A DNA stretch of 64,000 bases from positions 1 through 64,000 of the IMG/VR virus record IMGVR_UViG_3300028394_000078; one strand, written 5' to 3'. The stretch's first letter is position 1. Every line of letters starts with the position of its first letter. The translations under genes were made by a program, and so were the position numbers. The notes beneath the pieces were generated by a model. That model made no database searches and was not told the origin of the DNA. It worked only from the letters and a program-made list of their open reading frames with translations. Of this stretch, positions 1-8,222 are shown piece after piece. The stretch comes from a virus.

Positions 1-1
1 C

Positions 2-145
2 CTGGAGCGTGTGAAAGATTTTGCTGCCCTGAGAGAAGAATCAGCATTGAGCCGAGCAAAAATCCGTGAAGACTCGGCCTTGGCCCGAGCAGATTTGGAT
101 AGCCGCATTGACCTACTTGAATACAAAGTATTTGGCAAAAGATAA
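2..145 (+). CDS. 3' end of a helical (coiled-coil-like) protein, truncated by window edge
   Basis: An open frame runs from the window edge to a TAA at 143-145 and encodes 47 residues. The visible part is rich in Glu, Arg, Ala and Leu with a repeated motif (EESALSRAKIRE then EDSALARADLD), typical of a long helix or coiled coil. It ends 11 bases before the next start and shares its strand. The N-terminus and any catalytic domain lie outside the window, so no function can be assigned. Confidence 0.6.
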   Translation: MERVKDFAALREESALSRAKIREDSALARADLDSRIDLLEYKVFGKR

Positions 146-156
146 AGGAGCATAAC

Positions 157-675
157 ATGGAGTCACGCAGCGAAAGAGAAGCACACATTAAAGACAAGGC
201 AGGTTGGGTGATCACTGTGGTAGCAGCATTGTTGGCAGTGAATACATATCTTGCCAATGGTTACAGCAGCAGCATATTAACCAATACTATCAAAGCCAAC
301 GATACATGGAATTTTTATCAGGCCAAAAGTATCAAACAAACTATAGCAGAAGCAGCACGTGATGATGCAGAGGCACGCCACGATGCCAAAAAAGTAGCAG
401 CACTAACTGCTAAAATAGATCGATATGAAAGTGATACTGAAAAAGGTGAAGGCAAGCGAGAACTATTTGTCAAAGCCAAAGCATTAGAAGCATCTCGTGA
501 TGAGGCTAAACTACACGGTCCATGGCTGACATTTTCAGGATCTGCATTCCAACTCAGCATTGTCCTGTTGTCTGCTGCTATACTTGCAGTCAGTATGGGC
601 ATGTTCTGGGCCAGCATTGGTGTTGGGTTAATTGGTGCCATACTGATGAGTCAAGGCATTTGGCTCTGGATGTAA
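157..675 (+). CDS. DUF4337-family membrane protein
   Basis: This 172-residue protein has one hydrophobic segment near residues 16-33 and two more near 126-172. Between them is a charged helical region containing TWNFYQAKSIKQTI. That N-x-W-x-Y/F-x-A-K-S-I-K pattern is the hallmark I associate with DUF4337 proteins, inner-membrane proteins of unknown role found in bacteria and phages. An AAGGAG Shine-Dalgarno sits about 7 bases before the ATG. It heads a run of small membrane proteins that includes the holin-like gene, so a role at the host envelope late in infection is possible but not shown. Confidence 0.75.
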   Translation: MESRSEREAHIKDKAGWVITVVAALLAVNTYLANGYSSSILTNTIKANDTWNFYQAKSIKQTIAEAARDDAEARHDAKKVAALTAKIDRYESDTEKGEGKRELFVKAKALEASRDEAKLHGPWLTFSGSAFQLSIVLLSAAILAVSMGMFWASIGVGLIGAILMSQGIWLWM

Positions 676-742
676 CTTAACTACATACTTAACTTTACCT
701 GCTGCTTCTTTAAATAATAGCATACTATTATGGAGCAGGCTA

Positions 743-958
743 ATGTGGATTTTCAAATCGGGTATTCTGATATCCGCATTAGCGGTTGTATTCCTTACAG
801 CCTCATCTGATCAAATATTGAAAAAAAACGAAGTATGGGTTTGCGTAAAATGGCAATGGTCAAGTAGTCCATTTGAAGGGCGAGTAACCTGTGTTGAATG
901 GACCAAGAAAGATTGTTCTGGTAGATTGTATCCGGAGATATGTAAATTAGGCGGATAA
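743..958 (+). CDS. Small signal-anchored conserved hypothetical protein
   Basis: A 71-residue protein with a hydrophobic N-terminus (about residues 5-20, a signal peptide or signal anchor). The rest is a short Cys/Trp-rich region with four cysteines (VWVCVKW, VTCVEW, DCSG, EICKLGG) that could form two disulfides in the periplasm. I recall similar small proteins in T4-like cyanophages, but no function is known to me. It lies three bases before the next gene, and both follow the DUF4337 gene on the same strand. Confidence 0.65.
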   Translation: MWIFKSGILISALAVVFLTASSDQILKKNEVWVCVKWQWSSSPFEGRVTCVEWTKKDCSGRLYPEICKLGG

Positions 959-961
959 TAT

Positions 962-1579
962 ATGATTGATCCAATTAGTATAAGTCTTGCCTTTTCAGCA
1001 GCACAATCAGCGATTAGTGGCATTAAACAAGCCATTGCTATGGGCAAGGATGTTAATAGCATCATTGGGCAAGTAGGGCATTTCTTTGAGTCTGCTGATC
1101 AAGTTCATATGGCCAGTATTCAGGCCAAGCACGGTTCCATGGGTAAAAGTGATGCTCAACTTGGTCGTCAGGCTCTTGAGTTTGCCATGCACAGTAATCA
1201 ACTACGTGAGGATGAAAGAGCACTCAAGGACATGATCTATTGGCAACTTGGCAAGCCACAAATTTGGGAAGAAATGATTAAAGAGCGTACCAGATTGCTT
1301 AAAGAAAAGCGTGATGGTGAAGAAGCACTGGCAAAAGCCAAACAAGCACATAAAGAAAAGATGGCCAAATATTTTATGCTGGCCTTGTATGTATTTGCCG
1401 GCGGGATTGTTATTACTGCATTTATCATGCTCGGAGTTCAGTTTTACAGTATGGCAGAAGAACAGAAAGCATTCGAGGCTGCACAGGCAAAAGCCTTAAA
1501 AATTCGTAGAGAACAACAATGGGCTAGAGAGCAAGAACAGAAAAAAGAATTAGAGAAGGCCAGCAAGAACGGTGGTTAA
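962..1579 (+). CDS. Conserved membrane protein with long charged helix
   Basis: A 205-residue protein. The N-terminal part (about 1-60) has small and hydrophobic residues, the middle is a charged helix, one clear transmembrane segment lies near 138-160 (MLALYVFAGGIVITAFIML), and the tail is a highly charged K/E/Q coiled coil. I know no enzymatic motif here. Similar proteins occur beside holins in T4-like cyanophages, so a lysis-accessory or membrane-scaffold role is a guess from position. The ATG follows the preceding stop by three bases. Confidence 0.65.
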   Translation: MIDPISISLAFSAAQSAISGIKQAIAMGKDVNSIIGQVGHFFESADQVHMASIQAKHGSMGKSDAQLGRQALEFAMHSNQLREDERALKDMIYWQLGKPQIWEEMIKERTRLLKEKRDGEEALAKAKQAHKEKMAKYFMLALYVFAGGIVITAFIMLGVQFYSMAEEQKAFEAAQAKALKIRREQQWAREQEQKKELEKASKNGG

Positions 1580-1717
1580 TACCTATTTCTATCGTTTGAC
1601 CAATCTTTAAACATTACCCAAAATATCATAACCAATGGCACACACCCTAGTAAAAACAATAGATCGTTGAAAGTAATGATTATATTAAAATGCATCAACT
1701 ATTTATTGGGTTATTAT

Positions 1718-1725
1718 GATAAATA
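1718..1725 (+). promoter_or_regulatory. Putative T4-type late promoter (GATAAATA)
   Basis: GATAAATA matches the T4 late -10 consensus TATAAATA at seven of eight positions and lies 25 bases before the holin-like start at 1751. It is in a 171-base intergenic gap that otherwise shows no gene, tRNA or terminator to me. In an AT-rich genome such a word can occur by chance. Confidence 0.5.
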
Positions 1726-1750
1726 TCAGTACACTTAATCGGAGCACACT

Positions 1751-2338
1751 ATGGCGGACGAAACTGTAGAAAAGATCAGCGAAAGCGAAAAGAAAAAAGA
1801 AGATTGGATGAATAGTAAATGGCGGCCAATGATGGGTTGGATGTATATGGCTGTTTGTACATGTGATTTTATGTTGTTTCCTGTACTATGGAGCCTACTA
1901 CAAAGTCTTAGTCATGGAACAATTAATTCACAATGGCAACCATTAACATTACAAGGTGCAGGATTGTTCCATATTGCCATGGGTGCTGTACTAGGTATTG
2001 CTGCATACGGCCGCACACAAGAAAAATTAGGTGGAGCAAACAATGGCGGATTAGGACAGCCAGGAATGGGAACAACTTATGTTCCGCCTGGGGCACAAAA
2101 CACAGTCAATGTAGGAGGAATGAACAATGGCGGATTCAATTCACCAGCAAGCGGCTCAACAGCATTTGGCTCTCAGACAACAGGAGGCTTTGGCAACTCC
2201 GGCGGTTTTAGTTCACCAGCACCAACAGGCTTTAATGGTGGTTCAGGATTTGGAGCGGCAGCGGGTGGACCCCAACCAGTCGTTACAGGATTTGGTGGAA
2301 GACCAGCGCCAGTACAACCACAACAACCAATGTTATAA
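1751..2338 (+). CDS. Holin-like protein (3-TM holin superfamily) with Gly/Pro-rich tail
   Basis: Residues 1-100 resemble the GTA/phage three-TM holin family: a charged N-terminus, KWRPMMGWMYM, then hydrophobic stretches near 33-53 and 70-86 ending in AAYGRTQEKL. Holins pore the inner membrane to time lysis. The second half (about 95-195) is low-complexity Gly/Asn/Pro/Gln, much longer than a usual holin tail, and its role is unknown. SD-like GGAG precedes the ATG, and a late-promoter-like word lies upstream, consistent with late expression. The 3TM assignment is from memory of the family pattern; the extended tail could mean a different envelope role. Confidence 0.65.
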   Translation: MADETVEKISESEKKKEDWMNSKWRPMMGWMYMAVCTCDFMLFPVLWSLLQSLSHGTINSQWQPLTLQGAGLFHIAMGAVLGIAAYGRTQEKLGGANNGGLGQPGMGTTYVPPGAQNTVNVGGMNNGGFNSPASGSTAFGSQTTGGFGNSGGFSSPAPTGFNGGSGFGAAAGGPQPVVTGFGGRPAPVQPQQPML

Positions 2339-2350
2339 AGGAGCATTAAA

Positions 2351-2551
2351 ATGAATAAATTATTAGCGGTATTACTTTTAGGTATCATTTCTAGTACAGC
2401 ATATGCTGGTGGAGAAATGAAAGAAGTATGTAAAGATAAATTGGACAAGGCTGGCAAGCCTGTAATGAAGGACGGCAAAGCAGTCCAAGCGTGTAAAAAA
2501 ATTAAAGTTCACAAAAAACTTGAGGGGACAGAAGTTCCAGTTAAGAAATAA
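2351..2551 (+). CDS. Small secreted Lys-rich protein
   Basis: A 66-residue protein with a classical Sec signal peptide: K near the start, hydrophobic core LLAVLLLGIISS, and a likely cleavage after AYA at about residue 19. The mature part is short, strongly basic and has two cysteines (EVCKDK, QACKK) that could form a disulfide. AAGGAG precedes the start. It follows the holin-like gene by 12 bases and is probably co-transcribed. Function unknown; a periplasmic role is inferred from the signal. Confidence 0.65.
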   Translation: MNKLLAVLLLGIISSTAYAGGEMKEVCKDKLDKAGKPVMKDGKAVQACKKIKVHKKLEGTEVPVKK

Positions 2552-2557
2552 AAAGTC

Positions 2558-2586
2558 TTGACAATCTACAAAGGGTATAGTATTAT
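2558..2586 (+). promoter_or_regulatory. Sigma70-type promoter upstream of the dnaJ-like gene
   Basis: TTGACA at 2558-2563 and TATTAT at 2581-2586 are separated by exactly 17 bases, and the DnaJ-like start follows at 2623. This fits host sigma70 recognition and suggests that the proteostasis operon (dnaJ-like, def, clpA) is transcribed early. Confidence 0.75.
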
Positions 2587-2622
2587 AAATGCTATACCTT
2601 TTTCTATTAGAGAGATATTATT

Positions 2623-3453
2623 ATGGACCATTATACAACTTTAGGCGTAGATCGAAACGCAAGTCCGGAAGACATTAAACGGGCATATCGAAAACTAGCA
2701 GGACAGCATCATCCAGATAAAGGTGGTGATACTGCCAAATTTCAACAAATTGAAGAAGCATATCGAACATTGAGTGACGATGGAAAACGTCAACAATACG
2801 ATAATCCAGCACCCCAAGGATTTCATCAACAAGGCGGAATGCCTCCAGGATTTGAAGACATTTTTAGTCATATGTTTGGAGGAAACGGATCTCCATTTGA
2901 TCATATGTTTGGTGGCCGCAGGCCGCAACCTGTTAGAAATAGAACTTTAAACTTGCAAACACAGATATTGTTAGAAGAAGCATTTCATGGTAAAGAACTG
3001 TTAGCAACAATACAATTGCCATCAGGTAGAGAACAAATATTGCAGGTAAAAATTCCACCAGGTGTTAGTGACGGTACTACATTGAGACTGGCAGGCATGG
3101 GGGATGATAGCATTGGAAATATGCCAAGAGGTGATATACATTTGTCAGTACATGTATTACCACATAATATATATCAAAGGCAAGGCGACGATCTTGTTAG
3201 AAATTTACCTATTAATTGTTTAGATGCAATTGTAGGTAAAACTTTACAATTTGACACTATAGATAGCAAAACATTAGAAATTGAAATTGCGCCTGGTACA
3301 CAGCATGGTCAAACACTTGCTGTGCAAGGATACGGAATGCCTAATATGTCTAATTTCTATATGAGAGGACGATTGTTATTAAATATTAATATCACTGTAC
3401 CAACTAATTTAACAGATGAACAAAAAATACTTATTAATCAAATATTATGTTAA
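2623..3453 (+). CDS. dnaJ: DnaJ/CbpA-like co-chaperone
   Basis: A 276-residue J-domain protein. J domain residues 1-65 include the HPD tripeptide at 30-32 that triggers the DnaK ATPase. A Gly/Phe-rich linker follows (about 68-112), then two beta-rich substrate-binding domains. There is no CxxCxGxG zinc-finger block, so it is type II (CbpA/DnaJB-like) and shorter than bacterial DnaJ. No DnaK or GrpE is in the window, so it presumably recruits host DnaK. It overlaps the deformylase gene by seven bases and starts a def-clpA operon under a sigma70-like promoter. Confidence 0.9.
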   Translation: MDHYTTLGVDRNASPEDIKRAYRKLAGQHHPDKGGDTAKFQQIEEAYRTLSDDGKRQQYDNPAPQGFHQQGGMPPGFEDIFSHMFGGNGSPFDHMFGGRRPQPVRNRTLNLQTQILLEEAFHGKELLATIQLPSGREQILQVKIPPGVSDGTTLRLAGMGDDSIGNMPRGDIHLSVHVLPHNIYQRQGDDLVRNLPINCLDAIVGKTLQFDTIDSKTLEIEIAPGTQHGQTLAVQGYGMPNMSNFYMRGRLLLNINITVPTNLTDEQKILINQILC

Positions 3454-3950
3454 AACTTGTAAAATTTCCAGATCCTATACTCAGGCAACGTATGCCTGAT
3501 TTTGATTTTACTAATCCTATTAAGGATCCGATAGAACTTGAAAAGACAATGCTAGCAATGATGTTTGAACATGACGGCATCGGACTTGCGGCTAATCAAG
3601 TGGGTATTAATACTCGTGTGTTTGTTATGGGTCATAGAGTAAATGCTGAGTCTGCTCAAGCATTTTTTAATCCTGAAATAATTGCAAATACAGAAGAAAT
3701 TGCCGACATAGAAGAAGGATGTTTGAGTTTTCCTAAGATCTATGTTAATATTAAACGACCTAAAGCAATTAAGGCTCGTTGGCAAAATAGCCGAGGAGAA
3801 TTTGAGGAGGGCGAGTTTGATGGTTATAACTGTAAGTGCTTCTTACATGAATATGATCATCTAGAGGGAATTACATTCCAAGATAGAGTCAGTGCTCTTA
3901 AATGGGCAATGGCAGTTAAGAAAACTAAAGTAAAGAGAAAATACAAATAA
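3447..3950 (+). CDS. def: Peptide deformylase
   Basis: A 167-residue metalloenzyme removing the N-formyl group from nascent proteins. All three family motifs are present: [10 protein letters not shown] (44-53, canonical GxGLAAxQ), EGCLS (90-94, metal-binding Cys) and HEYDH (134-138, the HExxH metal site). Length is normal for the family. Phage deformylases are known in marine myoviruses, where they are thought to favour processing of certain host or photosystem proteins. It overlaps the genes on both sides (7 bases and 1 base), so translation is likely coupled with dnaJ-like and clpA. Confidence 0.93.
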   Translation: MLKLVKFPDPILRQRMPDFDFTNPIKDPIELEKTMLAMMFEHDGIGLAANQVGINTRVFVMGHRVNAESAQAFFNPEIIANTEEIADIEEGCLSFPKIYVNIKRPKAIKARWQNSRGEFEEGEFDGYNCKCFLHEYDHLEGITFQDRVSALKWAMAVKKTKVKRKYK

Positions 3951-6229
3951 TGCTACAACCAAATAAAGACCTCGAAGAAATTTTTGAATCAGCAGTTAGA
4001 TTCGCTAATGAACATAATCATGAATTTATTACATTAGAACATTTTCTTTATAGTATGGTTAAAAATGAACCGTTTGCTAAATTATTAACCAATTTTGGTA
4101 CAGATGTTACAACACTCATCGTTGATCTTGAAAAATATATCACAGATGAATTAAGTGGAATAGTTAACACCAGTGTTGATAGGCCTAAAAAAACACAAGC
4201 AGTTGAAAGAATACTTAATCGTGCATTCTCACAAACATTATTTGCTGGTAGACAAATAATCGAACCAGTTGATTGCTTCATTAGTATGTTTGCAGAAAAG
4301 AAAAGTTATGCAAACTATTTTATTCGTAAAGCAAATATAGATAAAGATAAATTTATAAATTATATACAAAAAGAATATTCAAAAGAAGAAGAAGTTGAGG
4401 AAGGTACCCCTACTAATGTCAGTCCTCAGATTGAGCGTATGCTTAATCAATTTTGTGTTAATCTAAGTGCTCGTGCAAAATCTAAAAAGATCGATCCTGT
4501 TATCGGTCGTGAAAAAGAAATAGAAGAAGTACAACTAGTGCTAGCACGTAGAAATAAAGCCAATGTTATGTTGATCGGTGATCCGGGTGTTGGTAAGACT
4601 GCTATTGCAGAGGGTTTAGCACGTAAAATTTACGAAAGTAATGTTCCTAAATTTATTCAAGACCATACTGTTTATAGTTTAGACATAAGTGCATTGTTAG
4701 CAGGCAGCAAATATCGTGGTGACTTTGAAGAACGCTTAAAGATGGTATTAGGTGCATTAGAAAAGAAAAAGAATTGCATACTATTCATTGACGAAGCACA
4801 TATGATGAATGGTGCTGGTGCTAATAGTGGTGGTAGCAATGATATGGCAAATATGCTTAAACCTGCTTTAAGCAAAGGTACTATTAAAGTTGTTGCTAGT
4901 ACTACATGGGAAGAATTCCGTAAACACTTTGAAAAAGATCGTGCTCTAATGCGTCGATTCCAACGTGTTACTGTAGACGAGCCGGATGAGTCTACTACTA
5001 TTAAAATCCTTAAAGGTCTACGCAAGTATTACGAAAAACATCACGGTGTTAAAATCACTAATCAAGCACTAACTGATGCAGTAACATACTCAGTTAAGTA
5101 TATGACCGATAAAAAATTGCCTGACAAAGCAATTGACCTTATCGATTGTGCTAGTGCTCGCTTTAAAATTAAAGATGAAGAAAACGGTGTAGTAGACCAT
5201 GATGAAATATTGTTTGAAGTAGCAAAGATTGCTAATTTACCTTTAGAACAAATCAACTCTAAAGAAGGTGCAAATCTTGCAGGACTTGAAAAAGGTATGC
5301 GAAACAAAGTATTCGGGCAAGAAAAAGCCATCGAAACACTGCTAGACAAAATCTTCATTGCACAGGCAGGGCTTAAAGCATTCAATAAACCTGTAGGAAG
5401 TTTCTTATTTGTTGGTCCAACTGGTGTAGGTAAGACTGAAGTTGCTAAACAACTTGCATCAAATATGGGAATCAAAATGATTCGCTTTGATATGAGTGAA
5501 TTTCAAGAGAAACATAGTGTAGCCAAGTTTATTGGTGCACCCCCCGGATATGTAGGGTTTGATGATAATGCTGGACAATTGATTACCGGACTACAAGAAC
5601 ACCCTAATTGTGTATTATTGTTAGATGAGGTAGAAAAAGCACATCCAGATGTACTTACTGTTCTTCTACAATTAATGGATAATGGCTTTATTACTGGTAG
5701 CAATGGTAAGAAAGCGGATGGTCGTAATGCTATTATCATTATGACCAGTAACTTAGGTGCTGCTGATGCTGAAAAGAACAGCGTAGGATTTGGTAGTTTA
5801 GAGCGTGACGGTGATCCGAAGGACGCTGTAAACAAATTCTTTGCACCTGAATTCCGAAATCGTTTAGATGGCATTATTAAGTTTGGTAAGTTAGACCAAA
5901 CTAGCATGATTAAAGTGGTTAAGAAGTTTATTGATGATTTAAATGCATTGGTTAAAGATAAGAACATACATGTAAAACCCAATAATGATGCTATTGAGTA
6001 TCTGATTAAGAAAGGATTTGATAGTAAAATGGGTGCTCGTCCATTACAACGTACTATTGATGATATGATTAAAAAACCATTAAGCAAAGAAATCTTATTT
6101 GGTAAGTTAACTAATGGTGGAGTTGTTGAAGTATCCATTGAAGATAGTAAACTTAAACTTAACATCATTGAAGTATTACCTATTATTAAGGTTGAAAAAA
6201 ATGCAGATACAGAAACTGAACTCCAGTAA
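3950..6229 (+). CDS. clpA: ClpA-type AAA+ unfoldase, ATPase subunit of a Clp protease
   Basis: A 759-residue two-ring Clp ATPase. An N-domain (1-150) is followed by D1 with Walker A GDPGVGKT (210-217) and Walker B LFIDEAH, then D2 with Walker A GPTGVGKT (489-496) and LLLDEVEKAH. The order and length fit ClpA, with no long ClpB middle domain. SVGFG at about 611-615 occupies the place of the IGL/IGF loop that docks ClpP, so partnering with host ClpP is plausible. No clpP is in the window. It shares one base with the def stop, and the next gene begins inside its 3' end. Confidence 0.93.
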   Translation: MLQPNKDLEEIFESAVRFANEHNHEFITLEHFLYSMVKNEPFAKLLTNFGTDVTTLIVDLEKYITDELSGIVNTSVDRPKKTQAVERILNRAFSQTLFAGRQIIEPVDCFISMFAEKKSYANYFIRKANIDKDKFINYIQKEYSKEEEVEEGTPTNVSPQIERMLNQFCVNLSARAKSKKIDPVIGREKEIEEVQLVLARRNKANVMLIGDPGVGKTAIAEGLARKIYESNVPKFIQDHTVYSLDISALLAGSKYRGDFEERLKMVLGALEKKKNCILFIDEAHMMNGAGANSGGSNDMANMLKPALSKGTIKVVASTTWEEFRKHFEKDRALMRRFQRVTVDEPDESTTIKILKGLRKYYEKHHGVKITNQALTDAVTYSVKYMTDKKLPDKAIDLIDCASARFKIKDEENGVVDHDEILFEVAKIANLPLEQINSKEGANLAGLEKGMRNKVFGQEKAIETLLDKIFIAQAGLKAFNKPVGSFLFVGPTGVGKTEVAKQLASNMGIKMIRFDMSEFQEKHSVAKFIGAPPGYVGFDDNAGQLITGLQEHPNCVLLLDEVEKAHPDVLTVLLQLMDNGFITGSNGKKADGRNAIIIMTSNLGAADAEKNSVGFGSLERDGDPKDAVNKFFAPEFRNRLDGIIKFGKLDQTSMIKVVKKFIDDLNALVKDKNIHVKPNNDAIEYLIKKGFDSKMGARPLQRTIDDMIKKPLSKEILFGKLTNGGVVEVSIEDSKLKLNIIEVLPIIKVEKNADTETELQ

Positions 6230-6899
6230 GTTATTCTACAATAAATGGCCCTACAAAATAGAATGCTATATTAGTGGGGCTAGTAGATTAAAATGGCTAG
6301 GAGCAGAAATAACTAAAGATTTCTGTCTTGGTAAACCAACTCCTACACTATGGAGTTGGCAAAGCAATGACAGATTAAGCCTAAAAGATAAGTCTGCTTT
6401 GTTGGAATTTACTACTGGCATAGAACCATTTTTAGAACTCAAAGAACAATTACAAGTTAGGGTTGAAGGCAGACGCTATAACATATATTGTAAAGATCGT
6501 ACATTGTTAGAAAATATCTATAATGCTGTTTCACCCTGGGTACAACAAGTATCGGGTCCTACTACCAAAGAAGAACTTAATTATATGCTAGATAATGGGT
6601 ATAGAAAAATCCTACGTGATGTATTACCTAAAGATATATATCAATATAGGATTTATTTTAAAGAATCCTGGAAAACAGAAGATAGGGTTAGATTCCTAGC
6701 ATGGGCTATTAAGAATCCCAACATTATAGATATAAGTAAAGGATCCAGAGCGTGGTTAGAGAGTGGCAAAAGATGGGTATATAACCCTTTTATCTACGTC
6801 AAGGACTCACATACATTAACTATGGTAGGACTACATTCCAGTGGAAATGTCAAAAGAGTAGAAGAATTCATACTACGGGAGAACTTAGTAACAGCATAA
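6201..6899 (+). CDS. Conserved hypothetical protein
   Basis: A protein of 232 residues when started at the ATG at 6201, which begins MQIQKLNSSKLFYNKWPY. An upstream in-frame ATG at 6114 lies deep inside clpA and gives an unlikely hydrophobic leader. No transmembrane segment or catalytic motif is visible. It has many aromatic and basic residues (WPYKIECYISGASRLKWLG) and could bind nucleic acid, but this is a guess. It overlaps clpA by 29 bases, indicating translational coupling with the proteostasis operon. Confidence 0.6.
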   Translation: MQIQKLNSSKLFYNKWPYKIECYISGASRLKWLGAEITKDFCLGKPTPTLWSWQSNDRLSLKDKSALLEFTTGIEPFLELKEQLQVRVEGRRYNIYCKDRTLLENIYNAVSPWVQQVSGPTTKEELNYMLDNGYRKILRDVLPKDIYQYRIYFKESWKTEDRVRFLAWAIKNPNIIDISKGSRAWLESGKRWVYNPFIYVKDSHTLTMVGLHSSGNVKRVEEFILRENLVTA

Positions 6900-6902
6900 A
6901 TA
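6895..6902 (+). promoter_or_regulatory. Late-promoter-like CATAAATA just before a start codon
   Basis: CATAAATA overlaps the end of the preceding gene and ends seven bases before the ATG at 6910. There is no Shine-Dalgarno in between. If used like a T4 late promoter, the transcript would be almost leaderless. Confidence 0.35.
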
Positions 6903-6909
6903 CTTTATT

Positions 6910-7362
6910 ATGCCAGCATTAAGTCAAAATCTAATATTTAAAATCCCAAACGGTAACACTACATACGATTCAGTACAGGTTCAGTACCCAAATACTGGTA
7001 CTACTGCGCTGATTTATAACAGCGAGCGTATCAAAGGTGACGGTTACTTTGGTAATAGCGACGGATTACATACTGTATTTTGGAGCGTAGCAGGATTTAT
7101 TGGTACTGTAGAAATGCAAGGAACACTTGCATCAGAACCTACAGAATCAGACTGGGCTACAATTACACTCACAGCACCTACTAGTCGATATATTGTAGAT
7201 ACTTCGGGTGCGGCTACAATTGCAGGTGTAGATAGCACTCGATATACACAAGAAACTACCACATCAAAATCTTATAATTTTACTGGAAATTTTGTATGGG
7301 TCAGAGGACGTATCATCGAATTCACACAAGGTGTGATGAATGGTATAAGTATAAACAGATAA
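6910..7362 (+). CDS. Putative small virion structural protein
   Basis: A 150-residue protein, rich in Thr, Ser, Gly and aromatic residues with alternating beta-type hydrophobicity, and without membrane segments. VTFWSVAGF-like and FVWVRGRIIEF patterns look like a small beta-sandwich as in decoration or tail accessory proteins. It sits next to a gene with a recognisable tail/baseplate N-terminal motif, which supports a virion role. No named family is recognised, so the function is an inference. Confidence 0.5.
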   Translation: MPALSQNLIFKIPNGNTTYDSVQVQYPNTGTTALIYNSERIKGDGYFGNSDGLHTVFWSVAGFIGTVEMQGTLASEPTESDWATITLTAPTSRYIVDTSGAATIAGVDSTRYTQETTTSKSYNFTGNFVWVRGRIIEFTQGVMNGISINR

Positions 7363-7372
7363 CGGAATCACT

Positions 7373-7852
7373 ATGGCACAACAAAGCATAAACGTAGGAT
7401 CAAGAGAATATTCAGGTGATGGGGAAAGCCTACGCTCAGCATTTACAAAAACAAATGCAAACTTTGACGAAGTTTATACAAGCATCGATGCCATTAATGC
7501 AAACATTACCGACATTCTTAGTACTTCCACTACAAGTCAATTAGTTAATGGTAATGAACATGTGGTGCTTAGAGAAGATGGTAAATTAACTACTCCAAGA
7601 AACCTCCAAGTTAATGGTGGCCGAGTAACTCTACACCCATACGGCAATGCATATATTGAATCAGTTGATTATGGAATTACTACTTCTACTAGTGCATTAA
7701 ATATCTTTGCTGGTCCTGATCAAAAAATTAAACTACGTGCCGGATTTGGCATGGAAGCGTTTTGGACCTTTGATACAACTGGTAATTTAACATTACCAGT
7801 TGGCGGACAAATAATTAACTTAGATATAGACGGTGGTAATTCTTCGGTATAA
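7373..7852 (+). CDS. Putative tail/baseplate-associated protein with fibre-like N-terminus
   Basis: A 159-residue protein. The N-terminus INVGSREYSGDGESLRSAF followed by TNANFDEVY matches the short motif (G-x-x-x-x-D-G-x-S-L-R-x-A-F-x-K-x-N-x-N-F-D-E-V-Y) common at the start of phage fibre and baseplate proteins. The rest has beta-repeat character with LREDGKLTTPRNLQVNG and DTTGNLTLPVGG repeats, typical of trimeric fibre shafts. Short for a fibre, it could be an adaptor. It is on the opposite strand from the main tail block at 35-64 kb. Confidence 0.6.
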   Translation: MAQQSINVGSREYSGDGESLRSAFTKTNANFDEVYTSIDAINANITDILSTSTTSQLVNGNEHVVLREDGKLTTPRNLQVNGGRVTLHPYGNAYIESVDYGITTSTSALNIFAGPDQKIKLRAGFGMEAFWTFDTTGNLTLPVGGQIINLDIDGGNSSV

Positions 7853-7858
7853 TAAATT

Positions 7859-8218
7859 ATGAAACTTACAGAATTTTTTAACAAACCTATGGAGATCAGC
7901 AAGCATGGTCAAAATACTGATGACGACAAACGTGCTGACGAACTATTTTGGTATATTATCGATCACGATAAATTACATAAAGACTACTTCCATCCTATTG
8001 CTAATAAAGTTAAAAAGTTAAAAGAATGCACACCCGAGCAAGTATTAGAAATATATATGCCAATGGTTATTAAAGGTTGTAAAGAATACCATCACGATAA
8101 CGAATTAAAAGGCAAGTTAGGCAAAGAATTTCCTCGAGAAATGAGAGATGACATGTGCCATAGACTACACGATCATTATCGTGAGGATATTAAAAAAGAC
8201 AAATACAAGTTAGGATAA
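7859..8218 (+). CDS. Hypothetical protein with capsid-targeting-like N-terminus
   Basis: A 119-residue, highly charged, His- and Lys-rich protein. Its start MKLTEFFNKPMEIS follows the same M-x-x-[NT]-E-[FL]-[FIL] pattern as five neighbouring genes, which resembles the T4 internal-protein tag MKTYQEFIAE. The body is mostly helical with regularly placed His residues (DHDKLHKDYFH, CHRLHDHY) that might bind metal. No family is recognised. It is the first gene of the putative internal-protein cassette and ends five bases before the next start. Confidence 0.55.
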   Translation: MKLTEFFNKPMEISKHGQNTDDDKRADELFWYIIDHDKLHKDYFHPIANKVKKLKECTPEQVLEIYMPMVIKGCKEYHHDNELKGKLGKEFPREMRDDMCHRLHDHYREDIKKDKYKLG

Positions 8219-8222
8219 TGCT

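Noticed and set aside
1580-1750. tRNA or small RNA in the 171-base gap before the holin-like gene
   Set aside because: I see no cloverleaf arms or T-loop GTTCGA core; only a late-promoter-like word is recognisable.
5503-6168. 221-residue minus-strand frame opposite clpA
   Set aside because: It is an antisense shadow of a clear ClpA reading frame and has no recognisable motif or ribosome site.
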